A stretch of 64,000 nucleotides of DNA from Negadavirga shengliensis (GCF_042652345.1 NZ_JBHSJJ010000002.1:542419-606418), one strand, 5' to 3'; counted from the stretch's first letter, positions 7,919 to 18,900 are shown. Program-made: numbers and translations. Notes: a model not told the origin generated them from the letters alone.

Positions 7919-8677
7919 TCATTGAGCTACCCATTTGACGGCGTTCCTTAACAGGATCTGGTAGGCTTCCAGCTGATGGGATTCCCCATCGTGCCCCAAA
8001 GCAATGCCTACAATCCTCGCCTTGGGATGGTTTACCACAAAGACGGATGGAAACACATCGGATCCTTCGGTGCTTGCTGTGGCCAATACTTCAATACCCG
8101 GTCCGTTGGGGTCTATTTTATAATAGTACAACTCATCCTTTAGGTTAAATAAAGAAGGGACACCGGCCGTAACGGGGTGTTTTTCATTGACCACGCTCAC
8201 ATTAAACGCCCCATACTTATCATGCCCATTGGATCCGCCCCCCACCAGGGCCCGGTTGTACTCCGGCCAATCGGCCCAGTTATACCAAAGGGCGGCATGC
8301 CCCAAAACCAGTCCTTTTCCGGAATCCGCGAATGCCATAATGGCTTTTCTGGTTTCAGCATCACCTATAGGCTGGTTATTGGTGAGATAGAGCACATCAA
8401 TTTCCGGTAAATAAAGAAGAATGGAATCCGTATTGTCGGTGTAGCGCACATCCGCCAGACCATCTTCTGAGAGGATATCCACGTCGGCCCCTCTATACCA
8501 TTTATCAAAATCATGGGAAGCGCCGCCTCCTACCAATAAAACTTTAATATCAGCTCTTGCCTGGTGCTCCGGTACCTCCAAGCACGCCGCGCCGTTGTCT
8601 GCAAAAACCGTTGCTGTCCAAAAAACTGCCAAGATAAACGGGAAATTGGCCATTGAATATTTCGGGTTTATTTTCAT
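7919..8677 (-). CDS. Exported ThuA-domain protein
   Basis: This is a secreted ThuA-like protein (class I glutamine-amidotransferase-like fold), about 252 residues. The start at 8677 gives a signal peptide (MKINPKYSMANFPFILAVFWTATVFA). The ThuA domain covers the rest: IKVLLVGGGASHDF near the N-terminus, IDVLYLTNNQPIGDAETRKAIMAFADSGKGLVLGH, HPVTAGVPSLFNLKDELYYY and ARIVGIALGHD. ThuA was named for a trehalose-utilisation gene. Its biochemical role is not firmly known; links to oxidation of disaccharides to 3-keto forms have been proposed. Here it lies between a cupredoxin and a Gfo/Idh gene in the operon, and a second ThuA domain is fused to a dehydrogenase-like propeller two genes upstream. Periplasmic location is inferred. 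Confidence 0.85.
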   Translation of the reverse strand: MKINPKYSMANFPFILAVFWTATVFADNGAACLEVPEHQARADIKVLLVGGGASHDFDKWYRGADVDILSEDGLADVRYTDNTDSILLYLPEIDVLYLTNNQPIGDAETRKAIMAFADSGKGLVLGHAALWYNWADWPEYNRALVGGGSNGHDKYGAFNVSVVNEKHPVTAGVPSLFNLKDELYYYKIDPNGPGIEVLATASTEGSDVFPSVFVVNHPKARIVGIALGHDGESHQLEAYQILLRNAVKWVAQ

Positions 8678-8720
8678 AATATGTTTGGTTTGTAATTTCA
8701 AGTTTGTTTTCAATACCTTG

Positions 8721-9341
8721 TTAAGGGGCCTCCACCCTCATAATGCCATTCATCATTCTCCAATGTCCGGGGAAAGTACAGACGAAAGGATAATCGCCGG
8801 GAAGATCAGGAGCAGTGAATTCAAAGGTATAAACTTCATTCGGCCCCAGCATTTCTGTGGCGAACAACACTTCCGCTATTTCCGGCACATAGTGTTGCTC
8901 CGAGGCCTTTGGATCCCGGAGCATGTCATCCGCGGCGGCTCCCACCGCCTCCAATGTCCCCGGTTCAATGATTAAAAGGTTGTGTTGCATCCCATCCTGG
9001 TTATCCAGTTCCAAAATGATTTTCTCTCCGGCCTTAACGCTGAACGTGTCCACATCAAACTTCATCAGGTCAGGGACAACTTCTATCCAAACGGTAGTGG
9101 CTTTTTCCTGAAACGGCTTTACAAACCGCTCCTTGACCTTAATGTATGGAACAAGAGGATTACCGGTAATGGCATTGTCGGGAGCAACTGCCCGCCCCTC
9201 TTCACAAAGCGTCATGTCCAAAGAAGAAGACAAGGACAATTCGGAAGAAAACGGCTTGGTGCCCTGGGAGTCTGTTTTTTCAAAAAGAGAGAGTATAACG
9301 AGTGTCGAGACAGTGATAAGTATTTTAGTCTGTAAGATCAT
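8721..9341 (-). CDS. Azurin/plastocyanin-like type 1 copper protein
   Basis: This is a small exported blue-copper electron carrier, 206 residues. A signal peptide is visible (MILQTKILITVSTLVILSLF). A linker of about 50 residues leads into a cupredoxin fold from about residue 80 to the end. The type 1 copper ligands are clear: His120 (GMQHNLL), Cys188, His193 and Met197 in VCTFPGHWRMMNG, with azurin-like C-x4-H-x3-M spacing. The role is one-electron transfer in the periplasm. It sits 7 bp after the large ThuA/sorbosone-dehydrogenase-like gene, which suggests it takes electrons from that protein, or from the PQQ dehydrogenase of the same locus, toward the respiratory chain. That link is inferred from context. 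Confidence 0.9.
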   Translation of the reverse strand: MILQTKILITVSTLVILSLFEKTDSQGTKPFSSELSLSSSLDMTLCEEGRAVAPDNAITGNPLVPYIKVKERFVKPFQEKATTVWIEVVPDLMKFDVDTFSVKAGEKIILELDNQDGMQHNLLIIEPGTLEAVGAAADDMLRDPKASEQHYVPEIAEVLFATEMLGPNEVYTFEFTAPDLPGDYPFVCTFPGHWRMMNGIMRVEAP

Positions 9342-9348
9342 ATGGTTA

Positions 9349-12300
9349 TTATTTCAGTTCCAACGAGATATTTTGGAGGTTGCCCTCAAAAGAAAAATCC
9401 CCCTCATATTCCCCTACATTGTTTTCATCCCCCAAATCACGCCCGGCACGTACACTTGGTGACAGGGTAGATGTAAACAAACCTGCGGCTTGGGTATGGG
9501 CGACCGCCTCTTCATCCACAAGAATACGCATCTGCCCGTCTTTGTCCAGGTGGGCGGTCGCATGGAAACTATCCGGCAAGGGTTCCGAGCTTTTTGCCAC
9601 ATATTTTTCTCCAGCTTGTATGACCTCAAAATATAATTGGTCTCCCTTTAAATAAAAACTGTAGCCGTTGTCTTTATGACCATGGGCAATGATTACCCCC
9701 AACGGCTTCTCATTCCTTCTTCCCGATATCCGGGCTGATAAAGTCAGTTCTTTACCCGCAACATTGGGGGAATAAGGCAAAAGGCTCCTTCTCCCCAGTT
9801 CATATTTCTCATTTTCAACGGCTGATTTTAACCTTTTTAGCAATCCGGGGGTTTCGGTATTGTTTTCTTTCTCCAAAGCCTGTAAGAAAACCTTATCATG
9901 TGCCGCCGCAGCCGCAAAAATCCCTTTTACCAACCAGTCGTCTTTTCCATTTTCGGGTCGCAGACTGGCCTTGTAAAGCATTTCCCCCACCCGCTCATCT
10001 GAAGGCATATTGGCCAGCGCCAAAATCCCGTGCATCCTCACATTCAGATTTTCGTCAGCTGTAATCCCAGAGTTCTGTATGGCTTCCACACTTTTCTGAA
10101 CAGGGGGCAAAACAGCGACCGCCGCTTTTCGAACCCCGGCTGCTGGATGTTCCAAGGCCTTGATAGCTACCTCCATTGCCTCCTCATTGGTCCCCTCAAG
10201 GGCCTTCAGTCCATGCAGGGTCCAAAGGGCATGAACCGCCGGACTGTTCAATCCAATTTCATCGACTTCACTGTTACCCATGATTTCATAAAGACCGTCC
10301 AAGACCTTCTGGCTACCGGATTCTACCAGCAACCGCTGCGCGGTCATTCGCCAAAACATATTGTCATGCCGCAAGGCAGCCAGTAATCCATCCGGGTCAT
10401 CTTTGGACAAAACCACCGGTGAATAGGGTTTTGCCTTATTATAGCTCACCCTATATATCCGTCCATGGTTAGTATCCCGAAGTTCACTGTGAAATGCGTT
10501 GCCCTGTCCGTGAGGCTGCTCGGTAAATGGCAAAACCATTCTGGAAGGGGCCTGCCTTTCCACAAAGACATTGTGCTGGATAATGAAATTATACCAATCC
10601 GCAACCCATACGGCGCCATCCGGCCCCACTTCTGCGTGTACCGGCCCGAACCACTCGTCGGAACTGGCCAGAAGATTCCAGCCGTCCTTTTCCCTGAACC
10701 CTGCTCCATGAGGCTCCACAATGGCATTGTGGGTAAGCCGTATGGTCGGCTCGTTGACAAAGGCGATCCGGTTCCAATATTGCTTGGGGAAATCCCGGGC
10801 GGTATAGAACCTGAATCCTGCGGCAGAGGTAAACCCACCCACGACGTCTACCTGTCGCAGATTGGGTGTCATGGCGTGTGCTTCATAATGGCCGTCTATC
10901 TTTTGTATGGGCTGTATGGTGAAAGGCGGGGCTGTCTCTCCTTCTTCGGCAACAGGGAAAGCCCTTTGTAAATATTTGGCCGGAATGGAATAATAGGCTG
11001 CATGCGTGTTGTTGGCTGTTGAAATAAATACATTATTATCCTCGGAAAACCCCAACCCCCAGGTATTGTTGCTGGAACTGGCCAGGTAATCAAAGTCTTG
11101 CCCATCGGGGCTGAAGTGATAGATGCCCTGTGGGAAATTCCAAAACTTGTCATTAATGGTGCCTTTAAAGCCGGAATACCCTGTTACTCCCCAAATTTTG
11201 TTGTCAAAACCATACTGCAGATTCGATGGTCCCGCATGCGTATCGCTTTTGCCCCAGCCCGTCATAATCGTTTCGATCACATCAGCCTTGTCATTACCTG
11301 TGGTGTCCTTCATAAAGACAAAATCAGGGGCCATGGAAACAATGATGCCCCCATTTGCGAACGCTATACTGGTGGGAATATTCAACCCTTCTGCAAAAAC
11401 CGTAAACTTATCTGCCTTGCCGTCACCATTGGTGTCCTCGCATATTTTGATACGGTCGTTGGCTTGCCCATCGGTTTCCTTGAACGTATTCGGATAATCC
11501 ACGGACTCCACTATCCACAGCCTGCCCCTTTCATCCCAGGCCATGGCGATGGGGTTTTGGATATCCGGTTCCGAAGCAAAAAGGCTGATTTCAAAATCCA
11601 CCGGCTTTTGGATCAACTTTTGGGAAGCTTCCGGCGACAATGCTTCCTGAATCCGGGGCACTTCATATCTCTTGGTGAAATCAGCAATCTGTTCATCATA
11701 GATGGAGACATCCGGGATTTCCAAAGCCGCTATTTGCGCTTTTACCTGATCGCCCATCGCCCATAATATGCCATTCGTCATCAGTTTCAAAAAACCCGGG
11801 TTTTGCCAGGTCTTTTCGTCATGCCCGTATGCCGTGTAAAAAACCCTGCCCTTTCCTTCTTCTCTTGTCCATGTGTAAGGCTCACGATGACCCTCTTCCA
11901 CCCTCTCCATCAGCACGTTGATATCTGAATTGATGTTCTGGTGCACATAGGTTTCGTCCCAGGTCGCGAATTCCTGTAATCCTTCCAATGCAGGATGGGC
12001 GGGTTGCAGGATTTCCGCTTTGAAATCCCCCGTACCATGTGATGCAAATTGGCCACCTACGGTTTGGATGTACCATTCGGAATTTTTGAAGCAGCCGGTG
12101 GCTGAATGAAGGGGAATAAGTCCTTTACCTCTTTCCAAAAAATCCTTCAGCGCGTCTTCCTGTTCGGGTGACAGATAATCATGGTTAGCATAAATAAGCA
12201 GCCCGTCATATTTGGCTAAATTTTCTTTGTTAAGGTCTTCCGGATTCTCCGTATAGGTAAGATTAATGCCTTTGTTGAAAACCGCTGTAGCCAGCCATGG

Positions 12301-12504
12301 GGCATACTTACCTGAATCGTGGTGTTCACTTGCGTGCCCCAAGAACAACAGTTCTGCGCGTCTGGGTTGAAGGATTTCAGCATAAGCTCCCCCGCCCATA
12401 AGGGCAAGATTGGTTTTTTCGGAACAGTTGAATGACAGCAGTCCCAGGAAAAGAAAGCTCAGCGCTCCTATTAATGTAGAGAAAAGGTTATTTTTGATAA
12501 GCAT
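9349..12504 (-). CDS. Multidomain lipoprotein: ThuA + sorbosone/glucose-dehydrogenase-like propeller + HEAT + LamG-like domain
   Basis: This is a large exported lipoprotein of about 1051 residues. The ATG at 12504 was chosen because it starts a lipoprotein signal (MLIKNNLFSTLIGALSFLFL, lipobox LSFNC). Domains in order: ThuA (about 45-245: LLFLGHASEHHD, GLIPLHSATGCF, GKGRVFYTAYGHDEKTW); PVC-type sorbosone/glucose-dehydrogenase-like six-bladed propeller (about 300-690: IAMAWDERGRLWIVESVDYP, ICEDTNGDGKADKFTVF, GPSNLQYGFDNKIWGVTGYSG, AVWVADWYNFI); HEAT-like helices (about 710-870); and a concanavalin/LamG-like beta-sandwich at the C-terminus. Many relatives end in a cytochrome c domain. No CxxCH motif is visible here, so electrons may pass to the adjacent cupredoxin. 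It is probably a periplasmic or surface sugar oxidoreductase; the substrate is unknown. Confidence 0.82.
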   Translation of the reverse strand: MLIKNNLFSTLIGALSFLFLGLLSFNCSEKTNLALMGGGAYAEILQPRRAELLFLGHASEHHDSGKYAPWLATAVFNKGINLTYTENPEDLNKENLAKYDGLLIYANHDYLSPEQEDALKDFLERGKGLIPLHSATGCFKNSEWYIQTVGGQFASHGTGDFKAEILQPAHPALEGLQEFATWDETYVHQNINSDINVLMERVEEGHREPYTWTREEGKGRVFYTAYGHDEKTWQNPGFLKLMTNGILWAMGDQVKAQIAALEIPDVSIYDEQIADFTKRYEVPRIQEALSPEASQKLIQKPVDFEISLFASEPDIQNPIAMAWDERGRLWIVESVDYPNTFKETDGQANDRIKICEDTNGDGKADKFTVFAEGLNIPTSIAFANGGIIVSMAPDFVFMKDTTGNDKADVIETIMTGWGKSDTHAGPSNLQYGFDNKIWGVTGYSGFKGTINDKFWNFPQGIYHFSPDGQDFDYLASSSNNTWGLGFSEDNNVFISTANNTHAAYYSIPAKYLQRAFPVAEEGETAPPFTIQPIQKIDGHYEAHAMTPNLRQVDVVGGFTSAAGFRFYTARDFPKQYWNRIAFVNEPTIRLTHNAIVEPHGAGFREKDGWNLLASSDEWFGPVHAEVGPDGAVWVADWYNFIIQHNVFVERQAPSRMVLPFTEQPHGQGNAFHSELRDTNHGRIYRVSYNKAKPYSPVVLSKDDPDGLLAALRHDNMFWRMTAQRLLVESGSQKVLDGLYEIMGNSEVDEIGLNSPAVHALWTLHGLKALEGTNEEAMEVAIKALEHPAAGVRKAAVAVLPPVQKSVEAIQNSGITADENLNVRMHGILALANMPSDERVGEMLYKASLRPENGKDDWLVKGIFAAAAAHDKVFLQALEKENNTETPGLLKRLKSAVENEKYELGRRSLLPYSPNVAGKELTLSARISGRRNEKPLGVIIAHGHKDNGYSFYLKGDQLYFEVIQAGEKYVAKSSEPLPDSFHATAHLDKDGQMRILVDEEAVAHTQAAGLFTSTLSPSVRAGRDLGDENNVGEYEGDFSFEGNLQNISLELK

Positions 12505-12786
12505 GGGATTTTGAAAGAAATCATTGGCGAATAAATTAGAGAATACCAGACTGGCAGAAAGTCCGTGCTTTTCCAACCTGGTCAATAGGTATAGTAGTTT
12601 TCATAAGTGTCAATTCCTATTTTCATACATTTCAGATGGATCAATCATCCAAATCAACAAAGAGGTAATCCCCGTTTTTTCACTGATCGGTGGGTTACAT
12701 TAGCCAGCCGTAAAACTACCTGAAAGTGGTATTACGGGATAAAACAAATACACCAAAAAATGGTAAATTTCTATCAAGAAATGGTT

Positions 12787-14487
12787 TTATTTTTTGGGTA
12801 GCACCTGGTTTCCTGAAGCCCAATCATGCCACTTGCGCTCTAATTCTTTTACCTTTTCCGGATATATGCCTGAAAGATCGTTAAGTTCGGTCTCGTCCTC
12901 GTATATTTTATAAAGACGCCAATCCTCGTTGTTCCTTGCCACCAGTTTCCATCCATCCTCCCGCACATACCTGGTACCGAAATGTTCATTGAATAAAGTC
13001 TCGTGGGTTTCCTTTTGTTCTCCCTTTAAAACCGGGGCAAAACTGATGCCTTGGACAGGTGTAACGGTGTTGCCTTTATATACTTGCGGATAAGACGCAT
13101 TCCCCAGTTCCACAAAGGTGGCCATAAAATCCATCACATGTCCCAAATGGTCTGAGATAGTACCTTTGTTTTCTCTGATGCCGTTGGGCCAAAAAGCGAT
13201 CAGCGGTGTGCGGATTCCTCCTTCATAGGATTCGGCTTTGGCCAAACGGTAGGGCGTATTCGACACATTGGCCCAGCGCTCCCCGATTGATGCGAAAGTG
13301 TTTTGGGGACCGGGTAACACGTCCTTATCAACCGGGTAAGCTATTTCTTCGCCATTTCTTGTTTCACTGGGCCTGTCAAATCCGGGGCCGTAACGCATGG
13401 CATTCTCCGGGCTGGCGCCATTGTCACTTAGGAATAGGATCAAGGTATTGTCCAGTTGCCCTGCCTCCTTCAAGGCTTCGATCATCCTGCCGATACCCTG
13501 GTCCATCCTGTCTATCATGGCCGCGTGAACGGCCATGGCCCTGGCATCCCACTCCTGGTGGGGATTGTCTTCCCATTTTAATTCCTCATTTATTCTGGAG
13601 GAAAGAGGACTTGTATGGGGATCCGCCAAGCCCATATCCACCAGGTTCCTGAACCTGTTTATCCGGATGCTGTCCCAACCCACCTTGTAGGTGTCTTTGT
13701 ATTTTTCGATATCTTCCGGCAGGGCATGCAGGGGCCAGTGGGGAGCGGTCTCTGCCACATATATAAAGTAAGGTTCGTCGCCCTGGCTGAATTCTTTGAT
13801 ATAGGCTACTGTGGTGTCACTGATCGCATCCGTGTGATAGTAGTTATCCGGAACCGATTTTACCGGTTCGGTACCATTTACCAGGCTAAAGGGATCAAAG
13901 AAATCGACCACTCCCCAAATATTGCCAAAATATTTTTCAAACCCTCTGCTGGTGGGATACTGTTCGACGGGGGAAAAATAGGGATGGTCTTCCTGGTGAT
14001 TCAGCCATGCCAACTGAGACTCACTGCTTTCCTGTACCACCGTATTGGAAACATGCCATTTCCCTACCATACCCGTACGGTACCCTGCTTCTTTCAGCAC
14101 TTCGGCTAGTGTAATTGTGTTTTCCGTCAAATGCCCCCGGTAACCCGGCAAGCCACGGTCCTGGGTCATCTCTCCTACGCCCGCTTGCTGGTTATAAAGG
14201 CCTGTCAGCAGGGAAGCCCGGGTAGGACAACACCGGGAGGTATTGTAAAAACGGGTAAACCTGATGCCATTGGAAGCGAGGTAATCCAGGTGAGGGGTAT
14301 CGATCTCCCCACCATAACATCCCAGATCCGAATAGCCCAAATCATCTGCCATGATCAAAAGGATATTGGGTCGCGAATCGCCAGCAGCAGACCTATTGGA
14401 TGATGAAGAATGGCATTGGCAAAAAAAGGCCAAAAACCCCATTGCCAAAAACCAGGAGTAAATCGTTTTTTTCTTTTTAATAATCAT
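12787..14487 (-). CDS. Sulfatase, FGly-dependent arylsulfatase family (S1), lipoprotein
   Basis: This type I sulfatase of 566 residues removes sulfate esters from a sugar. The N-terminus carries a lipoprotein-type signal (SWFLAMGFLAFFCQC). Metal-binding PNILLIMADDLGYSD (Asp48/49) is followed by the formylglycine motif SRCCPTRASLLTG, where Cys86 (C-x-P-x-R) is the residue converted to formylglycine. Further family features are GMVGKWH, the TAPHWPLHALP segment and FLSDNGASPEN. The C-terminal subdomain ends with DLSGIYPEKVKELERKWHDW. It is the third gene of the susC-susD-led operon, 14 bp after susD, so its substrate is the imported glycan. Which hydroxyl is desulfated cannot be told without subfamily placement. 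Maturation needs a formylglycine-generating or anSME enzyme, not seen in this window. Confidence 0.93.
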   Translation of the reverse strand: MIIKKKKTIYSWFLAMGFLAFFCQCHSSSSNRSAAGDSRPNILLIMADDLGYSDLGCYGGEIDTPHLDYLASNGIRFTRFYNTSRCCPTRASLLTGLYNQQAGVGEMTQDRGLPGYRGHLTENTITLAEVLKEAGYRTGMVGKWHVSNTVVQESSESQLAWLNHQEDHPYFSPVEQYPTSRGFEKYFGNIWGVVDFFDPFSLVNGTEPVKSVPDNYYHTDAISDTTVAYIKEFSQGDEPYFIYVAETAPHWPLHALPEDIEKYKDTYKVGWDSIRINRFRNLVDMGLADPHTSPLSSRINEELKWEDNPHQEWDARAMAVHAAMIDRMDQGIGRMIEALKEAGQLDNTLILFLSDNGASPENAMRYGPGFDRPSETRNGEEIAYPVDKDVLPGPQNTFASIGERWANVSNTPYRLAKAESYEGGIRTPLIAFWPNGIRENKGTISDHLGHVMDFMATFVELGNASYPQVYKGNTVTPVQGISFAPVLKGEQKETHETLFNEHFGTRYVREDGWKLVARNNEDWRLYKIYEDETELNDLSGIYPEKVKELERKWHDWASGNQVLPKK

Positions 14488-14501
14488 TCTCTCTGCATTT
14501 A

Positions 14502-15971
14502 TTAATAATTATCGTTTTGTACCAAAGAAGGGTTGGCGTCCATGGCTGCCTGGGGAATAGGAAAGACTACCCGGGAGGGATGAGCGTTGGTATGCCCTCT
14601 TTCTATCGCGGAAGAAATGAAGGTTCCCATCCTGATCTGATCTTCCCTTCTGATCCCCACCTCACTATAAAATTCCCAAGCCCGTTCGTCCAACAAGTGC
14701 TCTCTCAGGGCCTCCTTGGTAGCAAAGTCCCCCAATACCAACAGGTGCTCCCCTAAACCCGCTCTAGCCCGGACCTCATTGATAAGATCCAGTGATTCTT
14801 GGTTGGGTCCGTGGATTTCATTCAGCGCTTCCGCCCTGGATAACAGGATGTCGGCGTACCTGATTTCTGATTCATCGTTTCCATGCTGGTTACCGATGGC
14901 ATTGGGATCGGGCCAATACTTGAAAGACCTGGTATTGTTATTGTCCAGTAAAGATACCAGCTCTCCCTGCGTATTGATATAAGCTGTAAGAATCAGGTTT
15001 TTTCGCTTATCCTGCTCATGAAAAGAGCGGTAAAACCTATCATATAACCGGTATTGGGCAGCCCAGTTGGCCCAATTGCTTTGCATGGCAAGTCCGGTGA
15101 TGGGGTCCCGCTGAAAGCCTGGTGGAAAAGCGCCGTTCATATAGTTCATTCCATCTGCCAAGGGGGAATGAGGGTTGACCAGGATGAATTCACTGTTGCG
15201 TTCATTTTCGACTTTAAATAAATTTTGATACTCCGGATACAGGCTGTAACGGTTTAAATGGATGACATTTTCCGCCATATCCGCTGCTTGCTGCCATTGT
15301 TTCGTGTTGAGGTAATATTTACATAACAAGGCCATCGCCGCTCCCCTGTTGGGCCTTCCATAATTGACCTCGTCGCCCGGAAGTGGCAAAACGGGGATGA
15401 TCTCAGACAACTCGCTTTCGATAAAACCCCGCAATTCCTGTTCCGCCGCCCTGGGAAGTTCCAAAGGATCTTCGGTGCTCTTTCTAAGGGGTACCGGGCC
15501 ATACCAGGAATAAAGGTGCACGTAGCTCAATGCCCTGATAAACCTCGCCTCAGCGGCGTACAGGGATTTCAGATCACCGGAAATATTGGCATTATCCACA
15601 TTTTCCAATAACACGTTGGTGTTTCTTATGGCGCGGTATGGCCTGGCCCACATGTTCCCAAACAGCCAATCCAGCGAAGGGTCCCATGTGAAATTGATCA
15701 TTTGGGCGGCAATCCTGTTTTCGCCTCCATCTGTCTGCCACTCAATGTCTGTTGCCCAACTTTCCAAATTCATCCTGCACTTGGCACTGTAGCCGTTGAT
15801 ATACCCCTCGGCAAAGGCGGCATACAACAAAGACTCAATCCCTTCAGCGGTTGAGAGAAAGTTGCCGGGTTCTAGCTGAGAAAAGGCAGGCTCGTCAAGC
15901 ATGTCCTCACAAGCCACAAATAGTGGCATGAGAAGAAGCAATAAGTAATATATGATTTTTTTAGGATTCAT
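14502..15971 (-). CDS. SusD/RagB-family glycan-binding lipoprotein
   Basis: This is the surface partner of the SusC porin, 489 residues. Lipoprotein signal MNPKKIIYYLLLLLMPLFVAC puts the lipidated Cys at 21. The TPR-rich SusD fold is shown by N-terminal LEPGNFLSTAEGIESLLYAAFAE, YRAIRNTNVLLENVDN, SLYAAEARFIRALSYVHLYSWYGPVPL and the C-terminal EIRYADILLSRAEALNEIHG / LDERAWEFYSEVGIRREDQIRMG signature. It binds the glycan and acts as the lid over SusC. It lies 12 bp downstream of susC and 14 bp upstream of a sulfatase. The final QDNDNY-like tail (SLVQNDNY) is complete, with the stop at 14502. Confidence 0.95.
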   Translation of the reverse strand: MNPKKIIYYLLLLLMPLFVACEDMLDEPAFSQLEPGNFLSTAEGIESLLYAAFAEGYINGYSAKCRMNLESWATDIEWQTDGGENRIAAQMINFTWDPSLDWLFGNMWARPYRAIRNTNVLLENVDNANISGDLKSLYAAEARFIRALSYVHLYSWYGPVPLRKSTEDPLELPRAAEQELRGFIESELSEIIPVLPLPGDEVNYGRPNRGAAMALLCKYYLNTKQWQQAADMAENVIHLNRYSLYPEYQNLFKVENERNSEFILVNPHSPLADGMNYMNGAFPPGFQRDPITGLAMQSNWANWAAQYRLYDRFYRSFHEQDKRKNLILTAYINTQGELVSLLDNNNTRSFKYWPDPNAIGNQHGNDESEIRYADILLSRAEALNEIHGPNQESLDLINEVRARAGLGEHLLVLGDFATKEALREHLLDERAWEFYSEVGIRREDQIRMGTFISSAIERGHTNAHPSRVVFPIPQAAMDANPSLVQNDNY

Positions 15972-15983
15972 GATAAAGGTGCT

Positions 15984-18900
15984 TTAGAAGTTGGCTGAAA
16001 TACCCAAAATAAAGTTTCTAGATACGGGATAGGCATTGAAATCCACACGGCTAAAAGCTCCCCCGTTGGGGCTTACCGTAGGATCATAACCACTATATCC
16101 CGTAAATGTAAAGAGGTTTTCACCGGTGATATTTACCGATAAATTTGAAATATGCTTTATGCCGTGGGGGAAAACATAGCTGAGTGTAACCGTCCTGATC
16201 CTGACATAGGAAGCGTCTTCCACGGTATAGGAATTAACCAATTTACTTCCCTGTGAAGTAGGGTTGACAAATGAAGGGTAGGTATCAGACGGATTTTCAG
16301 GAGTCCATCGGTTCAGGTAGGGTTCTGCAAACCTGTTTCTCCTAAATTGTATGGGGAAATATGCATCTACCAGGTTGTTGTTCAGCATACTCACTCCTTG
16401 TACACCTTCTACAAACACGTTCAAGTTGAAGTTTTTATAGCTGAGGTTGTTCCCTATAGACCAGGTAAAATCCGGGAAAGAGTTGCCCAGAATCACCCGG
16501 TCCTCCGCGGTAACCATGTTGTCTCCATTTACATCCCTGTATTTGAAATCACCTGGAGCCACATTGTCCAGAGTTTGCGAAAAATCCTCGCCCTGCTGCC
16601 AGATGCCATCAATCTGGTATCCATAGAAGGAAAAGGCGGGCATGCCTTCCCTCAGCAGGAATATCTGGGAAGTTTGTCCCGCGTTGCCTGTAATGATTTG
16701 ACCCAAACCTCCCAAATCCAACACTTCGTTCTTTAAAGTAGCCATATTAACAGTGGTACTCCATTCAAATGCCCCGCTGAAGTTCCTGGAGGTAAGCGAA
16801 AATTCCCAGCCGGTATTCCGCACGCTTCCCACGTTGGAAAGGATAGCATTAAAGCCGGAGGAAGTGGGCACCGGCAGATTCAACAGCATGTCGAATGTTC
16901 TTTTACGGAAATAGTCTACACCGCCGTATACCCTGTCTCCCCACAGACCAAAATCTAAGCCGAGGTTGGTTTGCTCGGTTGTTTCCCACCGCAAATTAGG
17001 ATTGGCGATCCGGGCAGGATTGGTAGTGGAAACGACGTTATCATTCAAGATCGCGGTGGGGCCCGCGCTAAAGGTGCTGATAGCAGCATAGTTGCCTATC
17101 TCCTGGTTACCTGTTTGTCCCCAACTTGCCCTTGGCTTCAAAGTACTCCATAAGGCGCTCCCGCTCATAAAATTCTCTTCGTGTAGTTTCCATCCTGCGG
17201 CGAAAGAAGGAAAATAACCAAACCTGTTGTTTGCGCCAAACCTGGAAGAACCATCAGCACGGAATGAGGCCGTCAGCAAGTATTTTTCCTTAAACTCATA
17301 ATTTATCCGTCCCAAATAAGACAACAAGCTATTGGAGGCCCTGCCGCTTCCGAGTACAAAAGTACTCCGGTCACCCAAACCCATGTTATAGGTTTCCGTG
17401 GCGTCAGAAGGAAAATTTCTGGCTACATTGCTGATGTTGTCAAACACAAAACGCTGTGTGGTGACGCCAGCCAGTATGTTCAATTGATGTCCTGTCCAGG
17501 ATTTGTCATAGGAAAGTGTCCCTTCTACCAGATAATTCGTGTTTTGTCCCAGCAGGATGGTGGCGATACCTCCCTGGGGACCGCCATGCCTAGTGGTTCT
17601 GTCGACATATACATCCCTTCGGGAATGCAGGATATCCCCTCCAAGGTTCAGGTTGGCAGTAAGGCCAGGCCTGATGGCATATTTTGCATATACGGTACCG
17701 AAGGTCCTATAGGTGTTGGCTTGGGCATCCGAGCCATTTGCCAGGGTAAGGGGATTATCCAGATCCAAAAAAGGAGAGAGAGAATAAGTGCCGTCACTAT
17801 CTCTTAGTGGCAATGTGGGATCAAAATTCAGTGCAGAATAGATTGTCCCCGACTCCGCATTGATCCCGAAACCTGACGGCACGAAATCATCAGCATTATA
17901 ACTGATATTGAGATTCAAGCCCATTTCCAGTTTCTCGCTTGCCTGGGTACTCAGGTTGAGTTTGGCGCTGTACCTTTCGAAAGAGGAGTTTTGTACGACA
18001 CCATCCTGCTTGAAATAATTGAATGAGGCGAAATAATTGGTTTTGGCATTTCCACCTGTGAAGGAAAGGTTATGGTTATGCATAGCGGCGTTCCTCCGGA
18101 AAAGCTCATCCTGCCAGTCTGTTTCATTCAGCGGCCCATCGGGGATCATATACTGAGGAGAACCCCCACCATCGGCTATGATCCCATTGAGTACGACACG
18201 ATATTCCTCAGCGGACAAGAGTTTGATTTTGTTGGCCACGTTCTGAACACCCACGTATGAATTATAACTGATGGTCGTCCGACCTTCTTTTCCCCTTTTA
18301 GTAGTGATCATTACCACACCATTGGCACCTCTGGCACCATATATGGCTGTAGCCGAGGCGTCTTTCAATATTTCTATCGATTCAATATCGGCGGGGTTGA
18401 TGGAGCTCAGCGGGTTTCGCGGTTGAGAGGCATCGAAGTGGGCACCGCCTCCGGTGATGGGTGGGGAATTGTCCAGGGGCAATCCATCCACCACGTATAA
18501 CGGGCTGGACCCGGCGTTGATGGAACTGGATCCTCTGACCCTGATAGCAATTCCGCTCCCAGGTTCCCCACTATTCTGTACTACCTGGACACCGGCGGCT
18601 TTGCCTACCAGCATCTGGTCAAAGGTCGCGTTGAGGCCCTTGTTGAAATCATCTGCCCGCAACGAACTTACTGCACCTGTAACATCGGACTTTTTCTGGG
18701 TTCCATAGCCAATGACAATGACTTCGTCCAGGTTTTTCATATCCTCTTTAAGCTGTATCTCTATTTGAGAATTGGTTCCTACTTTGACCAGTTGGGTTTC
18801 AAAGCCTATAAAAGAGACAACAAGCACCGGGTCTGCTGTGGTCAATTGAATAGAAAACCTCCCGTCCAAATCCGTAATGGTCCCATTGGTAGTGCCATCC

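Noticed and set aside
12505..12786. Possible hairpin GTAATCCC/GGGTTAC between the sulfatase and the ThuA lipoprotein gene
   Set aside because: Imperfect and without a T-run on the coding strand; no function supported.
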